From Acidobacteriota bacterium (lineage in GTDB: Bacteria; Acidobacteriota; Vicinamibacteria; Vicinamibacterales; UBA8438), in NCBI GenBank assembly GCA_021296475.1, contig JAGWAJ010000008.1:1-32066 (forward strand): DNA of 32,066 bases, in the 5' to 3' direction. A model generated the notes under the pieces. The model was not told the origin of the DNA. It saw only the letters and a list, made by a program, of their open reading frames with translations, and did no database searches. Both the position numbers and the translations under genes were made by a program. Shown here piece by piece: positions 8,397 through 17,094 of the stretch (positions are counted from its first letter, which is position 1; the number at the start of each line of letters is the position of its first letter).

Positions 8397-9050
8397 ATGC
8401 GCATCTTCCGGGTGGCCCGCAGGGTGAGCGTGCGCGGGGTACGCGATCTGGCGCTGGAGTTCGTGGTCGTCTTCCTCGGTGTGTATCTGGCGTTCGTGTT
8501 CTCGGACTACCAGGAGCGGCTGCGAGCCCGCGAGATCGGCCTGAAGTACCACGACAGCCTGATCGCGGAGTTCGAGGCCCTCGCCCGGCACCTGGATCAG
8601 GAGGCCGCTACCCTCGAGAAGCACCTGCAGGCGGTCGATGCGATCGAGCGGGGGGAGACGCCCGCCATTCTTCTCAGCGGCATCGGCGAGCTCTACTATC
8701 TTTACCGTGGCAGCGTCGTCCAGGCGGCCTTCGAGAGCCAGAACTTCGAGTCCCTCGATCTCGACATGGTGCTGAACATCGTCGAGGGCACGCCGCTCCT
8801 GGAGATCCTGGAGCACAGGATCGGCCGGCTGAACGAGCTGATGCGGACGGTGCTGCCTCCGCTGGAGACCTCCGGCGAGGGCCGCTACTACGACCCGCAA
8901 GGGAGGCTGCTGCCCCAGTTGCAGTGGTATCCGCGGCTGATTCGCGAGATCCACCTCGCCAACCGCACCCTGCACACCGTCCTCGTCGACGATGCCATTC
9001 CGGACCTGCAGCGCACGCGAACGGAGCTGGAGCATCGTTCCGTGTTCTAG
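8397..9050 (+). CDS. Single-pass membrane protein of unknown function
   Basis: 217 residues with a basic N-terminus and one membrane helix at about 18-36 (LALEFVVVFLGVYLAFVF), then a largely alpha-helical, charged domain. The stretch HDSLIAEFEALARHLDQEAA and the following forty residues look able to form a coiled coil. This layout (short N-tail, one helix, helical domain) is common among small acidobacterial and proteobacterial membrane proteins of unknown role. AGGAGA about eight bases before ATG 8397 supports the start. It is probably co-transcribed with the preceding exported protein. No catalytic motif is visible. Confidence 0.75.
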   Translation: MRIFRVARRVSVRGVRDLALEFVVVFLGVYLAFVFSDYQERLRAREIGLKYHDSLIAEFEALARHLDQEAATLEKHLQAVDAIERGETPAILLSGIGELYYLYRGSVVQAAFESQNFESLDLDMVLNIVEGTPLLEILEHRIGRLNELMRTVLPPLETSGEGRYYDPQGRLLPQLQWYPRLIREIHLANRTLHTVLVDDAIPDLQRTRTELEHRSVF

Positions 9051-9171
9051 ACGCGCGCTTGTGGCGGCGCGTTCGCGGCTGGTATGTTGTGCGCAGCGCT
9101 GGGCGCGGTGGGGGGCGTCGGTCGGCTGCCGCCTCTTGCGTCCGCCCGGGCACCGTCCACGGAGGTAGGTG

Positions 9172-10230
9172 ATGACAGTGCGACTTCTCGCGCGCGGCGG
9201 GCTGTTCGTTCTCGTCGCGGCGATCGCGGCCTGCGCCCCGGCCGCTCCGGACGAGGCGATGGAGGAGGCGGCCCCGGAGTACGTGCCCCCTGAGGTGACG
9301 CCGGCGTCGCGGGAGCTCGTGCAGGCCGACATCGAGCAGATGATGGAGGACCTGTCGAACTGGGGGCGCTGGGGTCCGGAGGACGAGCTCGGGGCGGCCA
9401 ACCTGATCACGCCGGAGAAGCGGCTGGAGGCGCTGGCGCTCGCGACCGAGGGCATCACGGTGTCGCTCGCCCACCGCGTCCTCAAGGAAGAGGCGGACGA
9501 CGTCCCGCTGCCGTTCGGCCACAGCATGCTCGGGGTGCCCGACTCGTCGGCCGAGCCGAGCTTCTTCGGCGGCGTGAGCGACAACTACACCGTCAGCTAC
9601 CACGGCTACTCGCACAGCCACATCGACTCGCTGTGCCACATCCTCTACAAGGGGCAGATGTACAACGGCGTTTCGCAGGACACGATCGTCGAGGAGGGCT
9701 GCACGAACGCCTCGATCGACAACCTGCAGGGCGGCATCGTGACGCGCGGCATCCTCTTCGACATCCCGCTTCTGAAGGGCGTGCCCTTCCTGGAGCCCGG
9801 GACCCCGATCTACCAGGAGGATCTCGACGCCTTCGAAGAGATGGCCGGCGTGACGGTGCGGCCCGGCGACGCGATCTTCATCCGCACCGGCCGCTGGGCG
9901 CGCCGGGCGGAGATGGGCCCATGGAACATCTCGGAGAACGCGGCGGGCCTGCACGCCCAGACGCTCCCATGGATCAAGGCGCGCGACGTCTCCTTCGCCG
10001 GCAGCGACGCCGCCCTCGATGTCGTGCCCTCGCTGGTCGAGGACGTCGCCCTGCCGGTGCATCTGGTGACGATCGTCGCGATGGGTGTCGACCTGTTCGA
10101 CAACCAGGATCTGGAGGCGCTGGCCGAGACGGCGTCGTCGCTGAACCGCTGGGAGTTCACGCTGATCGCGGCGCCGCTCGCGGTGGAGAATGGAACGGGC
10201 TCTCCGCTCAACGCTTTGGCCATATTCTGA
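9172..10230 (+). CDS. Lipoprotein cyclase family enzyme (PF04199, kynurenine-formamidase-like fold)
   Basis: 352 residues. A lipoprotein signal peptide ends in IAAC (Cys21), followed by an Ala/Pro/Glu-rich linker and a cyclase-family domain from about residue 60. The metal-site region reads HGYSHSHIDSLCH, supplying His150, Asp152 and His156, equivalent to the family THxDxxxH motif with Ser for Thr. RPGDAIFIRTGRW near 245 and DVALPVHLVTIVAMGV near 290 are also typical. Family members hydrolyse amides or lactones (for example formylkynurenine) and are normally cytosolic; a lipid-anchored form implies a periplasmic or outer-membrane substrate, not identified here. GGAGG at 9161-9165 favours ATG 9172 over GTG 9169. 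The SoxC-like gene follows after 42 bp. Confidence 0.88.
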   Translation: MTVRLLARGGLFVLVAAIAACAPAAPDEAMEEAAPEYVPPEVTPASRELVQADIEQMMEDLSNWGRWGPEDELGAANLITPEKRLEALALATEGITVSLAHRVLKEEADDVPLPFGHSMLGVPDSSAEPSFFGGVSDNYTVSYHGYSHSHIDSLCHILYKGQMYNGVSQDTIVEEGCTNASIDNLQGGIVTRGILFDIPLLKGVPFLEPGTPIYQEDLDAFEEMAGVTVRPGDAIFIRTGRWARRAEMGPWNISENAAGLHAQTLPWIKARDVSFAGSDAALDVVPSLVEDVALPVHLVTIVAMGVDLFDNQDLEALAETASSLNRWEFTLIAAPLAVENGTGSPLNALAIF

Positions 10231-10272
10231 GGCGGCGCGAGCCGCGCAGGTCGGTATCGTGAGGAGGACAGG

Positions 10273-11592
10273 ATGAGCCGCAAACACCCGAGCCGGCGGA
10301 GGTTTCTGCAGAAGGGCGCGGCCGTGGCGGGGCTCGTCGCGTCGCCGCGGGCGCTGGAGGTGGCCGGCGGATCGGTGGAGGCGGCGGCCCAGGTGTCGTC
10401 GGCTTCCGTCGTCGACAATAACGACCTCGAGAGCGTGCTCTACGGGCGGCGCTCCCGCTTCGTCACGACCACGCGCGAGGTCGAGGGCCGCAGCCACAGC
10501 CAGACGCCGCGCATCCGGCCCAATCCGCAGCGCCCGAGCGCGCGCACGCCGCTCGCGGAGCTCGTCGGCACCATCACGCCGACCTCGCTGCACTTCACGA
10601 CGCAGCACTACTACGGCATTCCCGACATCAACCCGGCCGAGCACACGCTGACGGTCGAGGGGTTGGTCGAGCGGCCGCTCGTCTTCACGATGGACGAGTT
10701 GCGGCGCCTGCCGTTCGTCTCGCGCGTCCACTTCCTGGAGTGCGTCGGCAACCGGCCGAACCCCAACGCCGCCACCGTCACCGGGACGCACGGCCGGATG
10801 GGGTGCAGCGAGTGGACCGGCGTTCCGCTTTCGGTCCTCCTCGACGAGGTCGGGATCCGGAACGGGGCGTCGTGGGTCATCGCCGAGGCGGCCGACGGGG
10901 GCCGGCACACCAAGAGCGTGCCGCTCGCCAAGTCGCTCGACGACGTGATCGTCGCCTACGGGCAGAACGGCGAGCCGGTGCGCCCCGACCACGGCTATCC
11001 GCTGCGCCTGGTGGTGCCCGGCTTCGAGGGCATCTACAACGTCAAGTGGCTCAAGCGGATCAAGGTGGTCGATCAGCCCTACCTGTCGTTCCAGGAGCAC
11101 TCGCGCTTCCTGACCCCGAACCCGAAGACGCAGCGCGACAGCTACGACTTCGGCCCGAGCTCGGTCATCACGCACCCGTCCGGCGGGCAGCGGATCGAAG
11201 CCCGTGGCACCCAGGTCATCGGCGGTCTGGCGTGGTCGGGCAGCGGCAAGGTGAGCCGGGTCGAGGTGTCGACCGACGGCGGGACGACCTACCAGCAAGC
11301 CGAGCTGGTCGGCCCGGCGCTGTCGAAGGCCCACACCCGCTTCGCCCTCCCCTGGCGTTGGAACGGAGAGGAGACGGTGCTGCAATCGCGCTGCCTCGAC
11401 GAGCGGGGCCAGCTCCAGCCGAGCGAGGCCGAGTACGCCGAGTACTGGGGCCTGACGCGCGGGCAGCTCTACGGGACGATCCAGAGCCAGCTCGGCCACT
11501 GCAACTGGATTCAACCCTGGAAGGTCGCCGCGGACGGAAAGGTGACCAACGGGCTGGCGCCGACCGACGTGGTGGTCGATGTCCACGCGTAG
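10273..11592 (+). CDS. soxC: SoxC-like sulfite/sulfane dehydrogenase, molybdopterin subunit
   Basis: 439 residues. A twin-arginine signal (SRRRFLQKGA, residues 7-16) shows export in folded form with the cofactor. The sulfite-oxidase molybdopterin domain runs from about 100 to 290 and includes TTQHYYGIPDI, characteristic of the SoxC branch. The molybdenum ligand is Cys157 in HFLECVGNRP. The C-terminal dimerisation domain (about 300-425) has VSRVEVSTDGG. Family role: oxidation of sulfite or protein-bound sulfane sulfur, passing electrons to a c-type cytochrome, which is encoded next. No soxXYZAB genes are in the window, so a stand-alone sulfite dehydrogenase is as likely as a Sox component. GGAGGACAGG directly precedes ATG 10273. 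Confidence 0.9.
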   Translation: MSRKHPSRRRFLQKGAAVAGLVASPRALEVAGGSVEAAAQVSSASVVDNNDLESVLYGRRSRFVTTTREVEGRSHSQTPRIRPNPQRPSARTPLAELVGTITPTSLHFTTQHYYGIPDINPAEHTLTVEGLVERPLVFTMDELRRLPFVSRVHFLECVGNRPNPNAATVTGTHGRMGCSEWTGVPLSVLLDEVGIRNGASWVIAEAADGGRHTKSVPLAKSLDDVIVAYGQNGEPVRPDHGYPLRLVVPGFEGIYNVKWLKRIKVVDQPYLSFQEHSRFLTPNPKTQRDSYDFGPSSVITHPSGGQRIEARGTQVIGGLAWSGSGKVSRVEVSTDGGTTYQQAELVGPALSKAHTRFALPWRWNGEETVLQSRCLDERGQLQPSEAEYAEYWGLTRGQLYGTIQSQLGHCNWIQPWKVAADGKVTNGLAPTDVVVDVHA

Positions 11593-11608
11593 GAGCGCGG
11601 AGAGCGTC

Positions 11609-12202
11609 ATGGAGCGGGTCGGCACGTGGCGGCGCGGTGCGAGCGCCGCCGCGTGCGTCGCCCTCGGGGCATTGCTGGTGGCTGCTGCTCCCGCGGCGGG
11701 GCAGGAGTCGCATTCGCCGTCGGGTCTCGGCCGGCCGCCGACGGCGGCGGAAGAGCGGGACCGCATCATCGGTCCGGACGGGGCCGAACTTCCGCCCGGA
11801 AGCGGCAACGCGGCAGAGGGGGCGATCGTCTTCGTGCGCCGGGGCTGCTCGACCTGCCACGGCCCGACCGGCGAGGAGGGGCCGTCCATTTCCCTGGTCG
11901 GCGGCGACGTCACCACGCGCACCAACTACTGGCCGATCCGGCACTGGCCGTTCGCGCCGAGCATCTGGGACTACATTCGCCGCGTCATGCCGTACGACCG
12001 CCCTGGCATCCTGAGCGACGACGAGGCGTATGCGGTGACCGCGTACATCCTCTACCGGAACGACATCATCTCGGAGGAGGCGGTGCTGGATGCCGAGAGC
12101 CTGCCGCGCATCCGGATGCCGAGTCGCGACGACTACGTCATGCCGGGCACCTGGACCCCCGAGACCCGACGCGGGTTCCGGATCGAGCCGGCCGAGCGAT
12201 AG
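11609..12202 (+). CDS. Monohaem cytochrome c, electron acceptor of the SoxC-like enzyme
   Basis: 197 residues with a signal peptide (cleavage near 30, PAAGQE), one CSTCH haem site (Cys80, Cys83, His84) and a class I cytochrome c domain. Downstream Met residues in RVMPYDRPG and RIRMPSRDDYVMPG are candidate sixth ligands. The region NYWPIRHWPFAPSIWDYIRR and the tail after the haem domain resemble one half of SoxD. SoxD proper is about twice as long with two cytochrome domains, so this is better called SorB/SoxD-like. The start is ATG 11609, preceded by GGAGAG; an upstream ATG (11579) would overlap the dehydrogenase and lacks a ribosome site. Gap to the dehydrogenase is 16 bp, so the pair is an operon. 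Confidence 0.85.
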   Translation: MERVGTWRRGASAAACVALGALLVAAAPAAGQESHSPSGLGRPPTAAEERDRIIGPDGAELPPGSGNAAEGAIVFVRRGCSTCHGPTGEEGPSISLVGGDVTTRTNYWPIRHWPFAPSIWDYIRRVMPYDRPGILSDDEAYAVTAYILYRNDIISEEAVLDAESLPRIRMPSRDDYVMPGTWTPETRRGFRIEPAER

Positions 12203-12208
12203 CTCGCC

Positions 12209-12283
12209 GTTCGTCGCCTGCGGCTCCGCTCGGCGCCAAACCCAGTCCTTCAGGAGTCCGCGCGTTTCTACGGCGCAGACTCC
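12209..12283. repeat. Dispersed two-hairpin intergenic repeat, copy A
   Basis: This copy begins seven bases after the cytochrome stop codon. One hairpin is GTCGCC...GGCGCC (12213-12236); the second has arms GGAGTCCGCGC (12253-12263) and GCGCAGACTCC (12273-12283), 10 of 11 bases complementary, around a 9-base loop. Read in reverse, copy B at 23513-23588 aligns along nearly its whole length, and the second hairpin recurs as copy C at 30784-30835. Confidence 0.7.
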
Positions 12284-12753
12284 GCCGCGCCGGCCGACCC
12301 GCGCCCCGGCGGGCCGCGCTGGACGGCGCGGACGAGGCGGCGGACGCGCCCGCGGGTCGCCCGGGCACGGGCTGGTTTGCGGTCGCGGGCCGAGCCGGCA
12401 CGCCGGGCGGCCCGGTCCGGGCACCGGCTGATGCGGTCGCTGGGCCGCGCCGGAAGCTGGTGGTCTGCAACGAGCCGCGGCGCCGGCGCGACGACCAGGG
12501 CGTGGAGATCGTGCCGGTGGAGGAGTTCCTCGACGGCCTGTGGGCGGGCCTGATCGTGGAGGGACCGCGTCCCGGCCCGCCGCGCCTGGCGAGCAACGCT
12601 TCGCGGCGTTGACCTGGAATCCCATCGCCAATACTATCGCGCGGGCTGCGTGGAACCCGGCCTTCCGGTTGCCGCGTCCGTGCGAAAGCGGCGTGTGCGA
12701 CAGCATCCGGGCCAGCTCGCCACATCATCGCGCCGACCAGCGTGGAGTAGCCG
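12284..12753. other. Gene-poor gap with a possible coding remnant
   Basis: About 470 bp with no convincing gene. On the plus strand an open frame ending at 12612 contains a protein-like stretch (RKLVVCNEPRRR, then VEIVPVEEFLDGLWAGLIVE, 12449-12560) with balanced composition, unlike the Arg/Pro/Ala-rich sequence before it. No start codon, ribosome site or recognisable domain accompanies it. It may be the tail of a decayed gene or chance. The last 140 bp serve as leader to the first quinoprotein-type propeller gene; no promoter was recognised. Confidence 0.3.
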
Positions 12754-14139
12754 ATGCCTGACCCTCGTGGATCGAGCCGAACCACCTCCGCCGCCCTCGC
12801 CTGCGCCTTCGTCTGCCTGGCCGCCGCAGCGCCCGGCGCCGAGGACTGGCCGCAGTGGCGCGGCGTGAACCGGGACGCCGTATGGCACGAGACGGGCCTG
12901 GTCGAGCGTTTCGCCGACGACGGCCTGCTCGTGAAGTGGCGCGCGCCCGTGCGCGGCGGCTTCGCAGGGCCCGCCGTCGCCGGCGGGCGGGTCTTCGTCC
13001 TCGACTACCAGGAAACACCCGGCAGCCGCACGATGGACGGCCACGAGCGGCTGCTGGCGCTCGACGAGGAGACCGGCGCCGTGCTCTGGACCGCGGAGTG
13101 GCCCGCCGCGTACCGCAACCAGCAGTACAAGTTCGCGACCGGTCCGCGGGCGACACCGCTCGTCGACGGCGACCGGGTCTACATTCTCGGCGCGGCCGGG
13201 ATGCTGTCATGCTTCGATGCCGCGACCGGCGACCTCGTCTGGCGCATCGACGCGACCGTCGACTACGGGGTGACGGTGCCGGTCTTCGGCGTGTCCCAGT
13301 CGCCGCTGATCGAGGGCGACCACCTGATCGTGCTGCTCGGCGGCGAGCCCGACGCGAAGGTCGTCGCCTTCGACAAGGCGACCGGGGCGGAGGCGTGGCG
13401 GGCGCTCGATTCCGACTCCGAGCCCGGTTACTCGTCGCCGATCGTCATCACGGCGGGCGGCGTGCGCCAGCTCATCGTCTGGCACGCCGCGGCCGTGACG
13501 TCGCTCGATCCGGAGACCGGCGCGATCTACTGGAACCAGCCGTTCGAGGTGGGCGGCGGGCTGTCGATCGCCACCCCGGTCCGGAGCGGGCGCTACCTCG
13601 CGGTGAGCCAGTTCTTCAACGGCACGATGATGTTCGCCCTCAACTCGGACCGGCCGGACGCGCGCATGCTGTGGCGGGGGCGCGCGCGCAGCGAGTTCCC
13701 CGACCAGACCGAGACCCTGCACGCCATCATCTCGACCCCGATCGTCGTAGGCGACTACCTGTACGGCGTCGGGAGCTACGGCGAGCTGCGCGGTCTCGAC
13801 GCGACGAGCGGCGAGCGGCTCTGGCAGAGCGACCGGATGAACGCCCAGGACCGCTGGGCGACGGCCTACTTCGTGCGCAACGGCGACCGCCACTTCGTGG
13901 TGAACGACTCCGGTGACCTGATCCTCGCGCGCTTCACGCCCGAGGGCTACGAGGAGATCGACCGGACGCTGCTGCTGACACCGACCACGCGGACGCAGGG
14001 CGGCGCCTCCGGCCGCTGGAATGACCGCCCCGTGCTCTGGGCGCATCCGGCGTTCGCGAACGGCCACGTCATCGCCCGCAACGACGCCGAGGTAGTGCGG
14101 CTGTCGCTCGCGGCGGCCGACTACGAGCCGGTGCCATGA
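12754..14139 (+). CDS. Exported PQQ-type beta-propeller protein (first of a tandem pair)
   Basis: 461 residues with a signal peptide (about 1-29, ending in PGAEDW) and an eight-bladed-type propeller built from PQQ-like repeats. Blade motifs with a conserved Trp near the end include LALDEETGAVLWTAEW, DAATGDLVWRID, DKATGAEAWRAL, DPETGAIYWNQ and DATSGERLWQSD. The mature start EDWPQWRG is typical of outer-membrane or periplasmic quinoprotein-like proteins. The calcium/PQQ catalytic residues of alcohol dehydrogenases are not evident, so this is more likely a binding or scaffold propeller than a PQQ enzyme. ATG 12754 has GGAG seven bases ahead. Its stop codon shares bases with an ATG at 14136, and a close paralogue follows. 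Confidence 0.88.
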   Translation: MPDPRGSSRTTSAALACAFVCLAAAAPGAEDWPQWRGVNRDAVWHETGLVERFADDGLLVKWRAPVRGGFAGPAVAGGRVFVLDYQETPGSRTMDGHERLLALDEETGAVLWTAEWPAAYRNQQYKFATGPRATPLVDGDRVYILGAAGMLSCFDAATGDLVWRIDATVDYGVTVPVFGVSQSPLIEGDHLIVLLGGEPDAKVVAFDKATGAEAWRALDSDSEPGYSSPIVITAGGVRQLIVWHAAAVTSLDPETGAIYWNQPFEVGGGLSIATPVRSGRYLAVSQFFNGTMMFALNSDRPDARMLWRGRARSEFPDQTETLHAIISTPIVVGDYLYGVGSYGELRGLDATSGERLWQSDRMNAQDRWATAYFVRNGDRHFVVNDSGDLILARFTPEGYEEIDRTLLLTPTTRTQGGASGRWNDRPVLWAHPAFANGHVIARNDAEVVRLSLAAADYEPVP

Positions 14140-14252
14140 CGGGACGCCGCACCGGGCGGGGACCTGTTCGCGAGCGGGACGGTGGGGAGCGGCAACGCTC
14201 CGCCCTACCGGTTGTGGAGCAACCCTTGCACGGCCGCCGTTCACCGGACGGG

Positions 14253-15665
14253 ATGACTGTCGCGACCCGCGGCAGGCAGGAACCGCAACGGCAAGCCGGC
14301 ATCCGCCGTTCGCCGGGCCGCAGGACCGCCGCCGTCCTCTGCGCCGTCGTCGTCTCGCTGACGACGGTCGGCCTTTTCGCGGAGGACTGGCCGCAGTGGC
14401 GCGGCATCGACCGGGACGCCGTGTGGCGCGACGCCGGCATCGTCGAGCGCTTCGCGGACGACGGCCTGATCGTGAAGTGGCGGACGCCGGTGCGCGGCGG
14501 TTTCGCCGGGCCGGCGGTGGCCGATGGCCGCGTCTTCGTCCTCGACTACCAGGAGACGCCGGGCAGCCGCACCATGGACGGCCACGAGCGGCTGCTGGCT
14601 CTCGACGAGGAGAGCGGCGCCGTGCTCTGGACGGCGGAGTGGCCCGCCGCCTACCGCAACATTCACTACAAGTTCGCCATCGGGCCCCGCGCGACTCCCA
14701 CCGTCGACGGCGATCGGGTCTACATCCTCGGGGCGTCCGGGGTGCTGTCGTGCTTCGACACCGCGACGGGAGACCCCGTCTGGCGGGTCGACACCGCGAC
14801 CGAGTACGGCGTGACGGTGCCGGTCTTCGGCGTCTCGCAGTCGCCGCTCGTCGAGGGCGACCACCTGATCGCGCTCCTCGGCGGCGAGCCGGACGCGATG
14901 GTGGTGGCCTTCGACAAGGCGACCGGCACCGAGGCGTGGCGCGCGATCGACACGAACTCCGAAGCGGGCTACTCGTCGCCCATCGTGACCGACGCCGGCG
15001 GGGTCCGCCAGTTGATCGTGTGGTATCCGGCGGGGGTGACGTCGCTCGATCCGGCCACCGGGGACGTCTGGTGGCGGCACGACTTCCCGGTTCCGAGCGG
15101 GTACACGATCGGGACCCCGGTCCGCCACGGCCGCTACCTGCTCGTTACCCACGGGGAGAACGGCGGCCTGATGCTGGCCCTGAACCCCGACCGGCCGGCG
15201 GCGCGCCTCCTCTGGAACGGCGCCAATCCCAACCGGAGCGACCGGCCTCCGCAGCGGACGCTGCTCTCGACGCCGGTGGTCGCGGGCGACGCCATCTACG
15301 GGCTCAGCAGCTACGGCGAGTTCCGCGGCGTCGACGCGCGGAGCGGCGCGCGGCTCTGGTCGACCGACCGGCTGGTGCCCGAGGAGCGCTGGGCGAACTC
15401 GTACTTGGTTCGGAACGGCGATCGCTGGTTCGTCGTCGTCGAGACGGGCGAGCTCGTAATCGCCCGCTTCACGCGGGCCGGGTACGAAGAGGTCGACCGG
15501 ACGCTGCTGCTGGCCCCGACCACCCGAACGCAGGGCGGCGCCTCCGGCCGCTGGGGCGACCGCGGCGTCCTGTGGGCGCATCCCGCGTTCGCGAACCGCC
15601 ACGTCGTGGCTCGCAACGACGCCGAGGTCGTCCGCGTGTCGCTCGCGGCCGGGGACTACGAGTAG
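14253..15665 (+). CDS. Exported PQQ-type beta-propeller protein (tandem paralogue)
   Basis: 470 residues from ATG 14253. The frame is also open back to ATG 14136, which overlaps the preceding stop codon (ATGA); that start would add 39 Arg-rich residues before the signal peptide, so the later one is preferred on protein length. The signal region is AAVLCAVVVSLTTVGLFA, and the mature start EDWPQWRG matches the upstream paralogue. Blade motifs include LALDEESGAVLWTAEW, DTATGDPVWRVD, DKATGTEAWRAI, DPATGDVWWRHD and DARSGARLWSTD. The first and last thirds are nearly identical to the neighbour, while the middle differs. The role is unknown: periplasmic propeller, probably co-transcribed with its neighbour. 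Confidence 0.86.
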   Translation: MTVATRGRQEPQRQAGIRRSPGRRTAAVLCAVVVSLTTVGLFAEDWPQWRGIDRDAVWRDAGIVERFADDGLIVKWRTPVRGGFAGPAVADGRVFVLDYQETPGSRTMDGHERLLALDEESGAVLWTAEWPAAYRNIHYKFAIGPRATPTVDGDRVYILGASGVLSCFDTATGDPVWRVDTATEYGVTVPVFGVSQSPLVEGDHLIALLGGEPDAMVVAFDKATGTEAWRAIDTNSEAGYSSPIVTDAGGVRQLIVWYPAGVTSLDPATGDVWWRHDFPVPSGYTIGTPVRHGRYLLVTHGENGGLMLALNPDRPAARLLWNGANPNRSDRPPQRTLLSTPVVAGDAIYGLSSYGEFRGVDARSGARLWSTDRLVPEERWANSYLVRNGDRWFVVVETGELVIARFTRAGYEEVDRTLLLAPTTRTQGGASGRWGDRGVLWAHPAFANRHVVARNDAEVVRVSLAAGDYE

Positions 15666-15798
15666 GCCTCGTCGAAGCGGAGGCGCTCCCGAAGGCCGAG
15701 CCCTACCCGCAGACAGACGCCCTCGACGACGCCGAGATCGCGCTGCCGTCCGATGCGTTGCCCGGAGGCGGAGTCCCACCCGCAGGCAGGAGTCCCAG

Positions 15799-17094
15799 AT
15801 GTTCGGACCGCTTCCTATCGCCGCCGCCCTCCTCGCCTTGCCGCTCGCCGCTGCCGCCCAGGAGGGCGAGAGCGCGGCCGAGTGGCGGCAGTGGGGCGGC
15901 CCCGGCCGCGACTTTCTCGTGCCCGAGGCGGCCGGACTCGCCGAGACGTGGCCGGAGGGCGGACCGCCCGTCCTCTGGAGCCGGCCGCTCGGCGCGGGCC
16001 ACAGCGCGATCATCGCGGGCGACGGGCGTCTCTTCACGATGTACCGCGACGCCTACGGGGAGGGCGGTGAAGGGCCGTGGAGCCGGGACGAGAGGGTCAT
16101 CGCCCTCGACGCCGCCACCGGTGAGACCCTCTGGGAACATGCCTATCCGTCCGATGTGCAGGACTTCGGCCAGGGGGCCGGACCGCACGCGACGCCGCTC
16201 CTCGTGGGGGACCGGCTCTTCACCATCGGTACGAACAAGGAGCTCAACGTCTTCGACGCCGCGACCGGCGTGGTCGTCTGGTCGCGCGACTTCGTCAGCG
16301 ACTTCGGGGCCCCGCCGCTGCTGATCCGCTCGATGATCAAGGCGGGCTACGGCGCGAGCCCGCTGCCGTACGGCGACACGATCATCGTCCAGGTCGGCGG
16401 CCCCGGCCAGGCGGTCATGGCGCTCGACCAGGCCGACGGGAACGTCGTCTGGCGCAGCGGGAGCTTCCTGGTGTCGGAGGCGCCGCCCGGGTTGATCGAC
16501 TTCGACGGCGAACCGCACCTGGTCGTCTTCGCCGGCCAGGCCGTGCACGGTCTCGATCCGGACACCGGCGAGATCCTCTGGGCGCACGCGCACGATGCGG
16601 GCAACGACTTCAACTTCCAGATCCCGCTCTGGAGCGACGCCGACGACATCCTGTTCCTCTCGTCCGGCTACATCGGCGGCAGCCGGGCCATCCGACTGGT
16701 CGCGGACGGGGGCGTGACGCGCACGGAGGAGCTCTGGTACGACCCGCAGCTCCGCTTCACCTTCCTGAACCCGATTCGACTGGGCGAGTTCGTCTACGGA
16801 ACGAGCGGGCAGGGGGCCACCGCGATCATGACGGCGACGCGCGCGGCGACGGGCGAGACCGCGTGGCGCGAGCGCGGCTTCAGCCGGGCCAGCCTGCTGC
16901 ACGCCGACGGCAAGACGCTGATCCTGGAGGAGGACGGCGACCTGACGCTCGCCGTCCTCGCCCCCGACGGCATGACCCGGGTGTCGACGACGCCGCTCTT
17001 CGACACTCGCTCGTGGACCGCGCCGACGCTGGTCGGCACGACACTCTACGCGCGGGACCGGGAGCGGATCGTCGCCCTCGACCTCGGGAGGTGA
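15799..17094 (+). CDS. Exported PQQ-type beta-propeller protein (divergent third copy)
   Basis: 431 residues, signal peptide about 1-20 (MFGPLPIAAALLALPLAAAA). Propeller repeats include IALDAATGETLWEHAY, DAATGVVVWSRD, DQADGNVVWRSG, DPDTGEILWAHA and TRAATGETAWRERG. The mature start EWRQWGGPGRDFLVPEAAGL is the common opening of the outer-membrane propeller branch found in Acidobacteriota and Planctomycetota. It belongs to the same superfamily as the tandem pair upstream but is much less similar to them than they are to each other. AGGAG seven bases before ATG 15799 fixes the start. It lies 133 bp after the second propeller on the same strand. No catalytic PQQ residues can be assigned; the role is unknown. 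Confidence 0.87.
   Translation: MFGPLPIAAALLALPLAAAAQEGESAAEWRQWGGPGRDFLVPEAAGLAETWPEGGPPVLWSRPLGAGHSAIIAGDGRLFTMYRDAYGEGGEGPWSRDERVIALDAATGETLWEHAYPSDVQDFGQGAGPHATPLLVGDRLFTIGTNKELNVFDAATGVVVWSRDFVSDFGAPPLLIRSMIKAGYGASPLPYGDTIIVQVGGPGQAVMALDQADGNVVWRSGSFLVSEAPPGLIDFDGEPHLVVFAGQAVHGLDPDTGEILWAHAHDAGNDFNFQIPLWSDADDILFLSSGYIGGSRAIRLVADGGVTRTEELWYDPQLRFTFLNPIRLGEFVYGTSGQGATAIMTATRAATGETAWRERGFSRASLLHADGKTLILEEDGDLTLAVLAPDGMTRVSTTPLFDTRSWTAPTLVGTTLYARDRERIVALDLGR

Noticed and set aside
8674-11925. A 1,083-codon open frame on the minus strand.
   Set aside because: It lies antisense to the cyclase, the SoxC-like enzyme and the cytochrome, all with strong motifs and ribosome sites. Its translation is Arg/Ala/Val-rich with no domain, as expected for a high-GC antisense shadow.
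10273-12202. Calling the pair a full soxCD operon.
   Set aside because: The cytochrome has only one haem domain, about half the size of SoxD, and no other sox gene is visible; only the Mo subunit deserves the family name.
15700-15792. Two related 24-bp segments (around CCCGCAGACAGACGCCC and CCCGCAGGCAGGAGTCCC) before the third propeller gene.
   Set aside because: The match is short and imperfect, and the second includes the ribosome site; likely chance in high-GC DNA.
14241-16037. Long minus-strand frame across the propeller genes.
   Set aside because: Three plus-strand genes with repeated PQQ-type blade motifs occupy the region; the antisense product is low-complexity.
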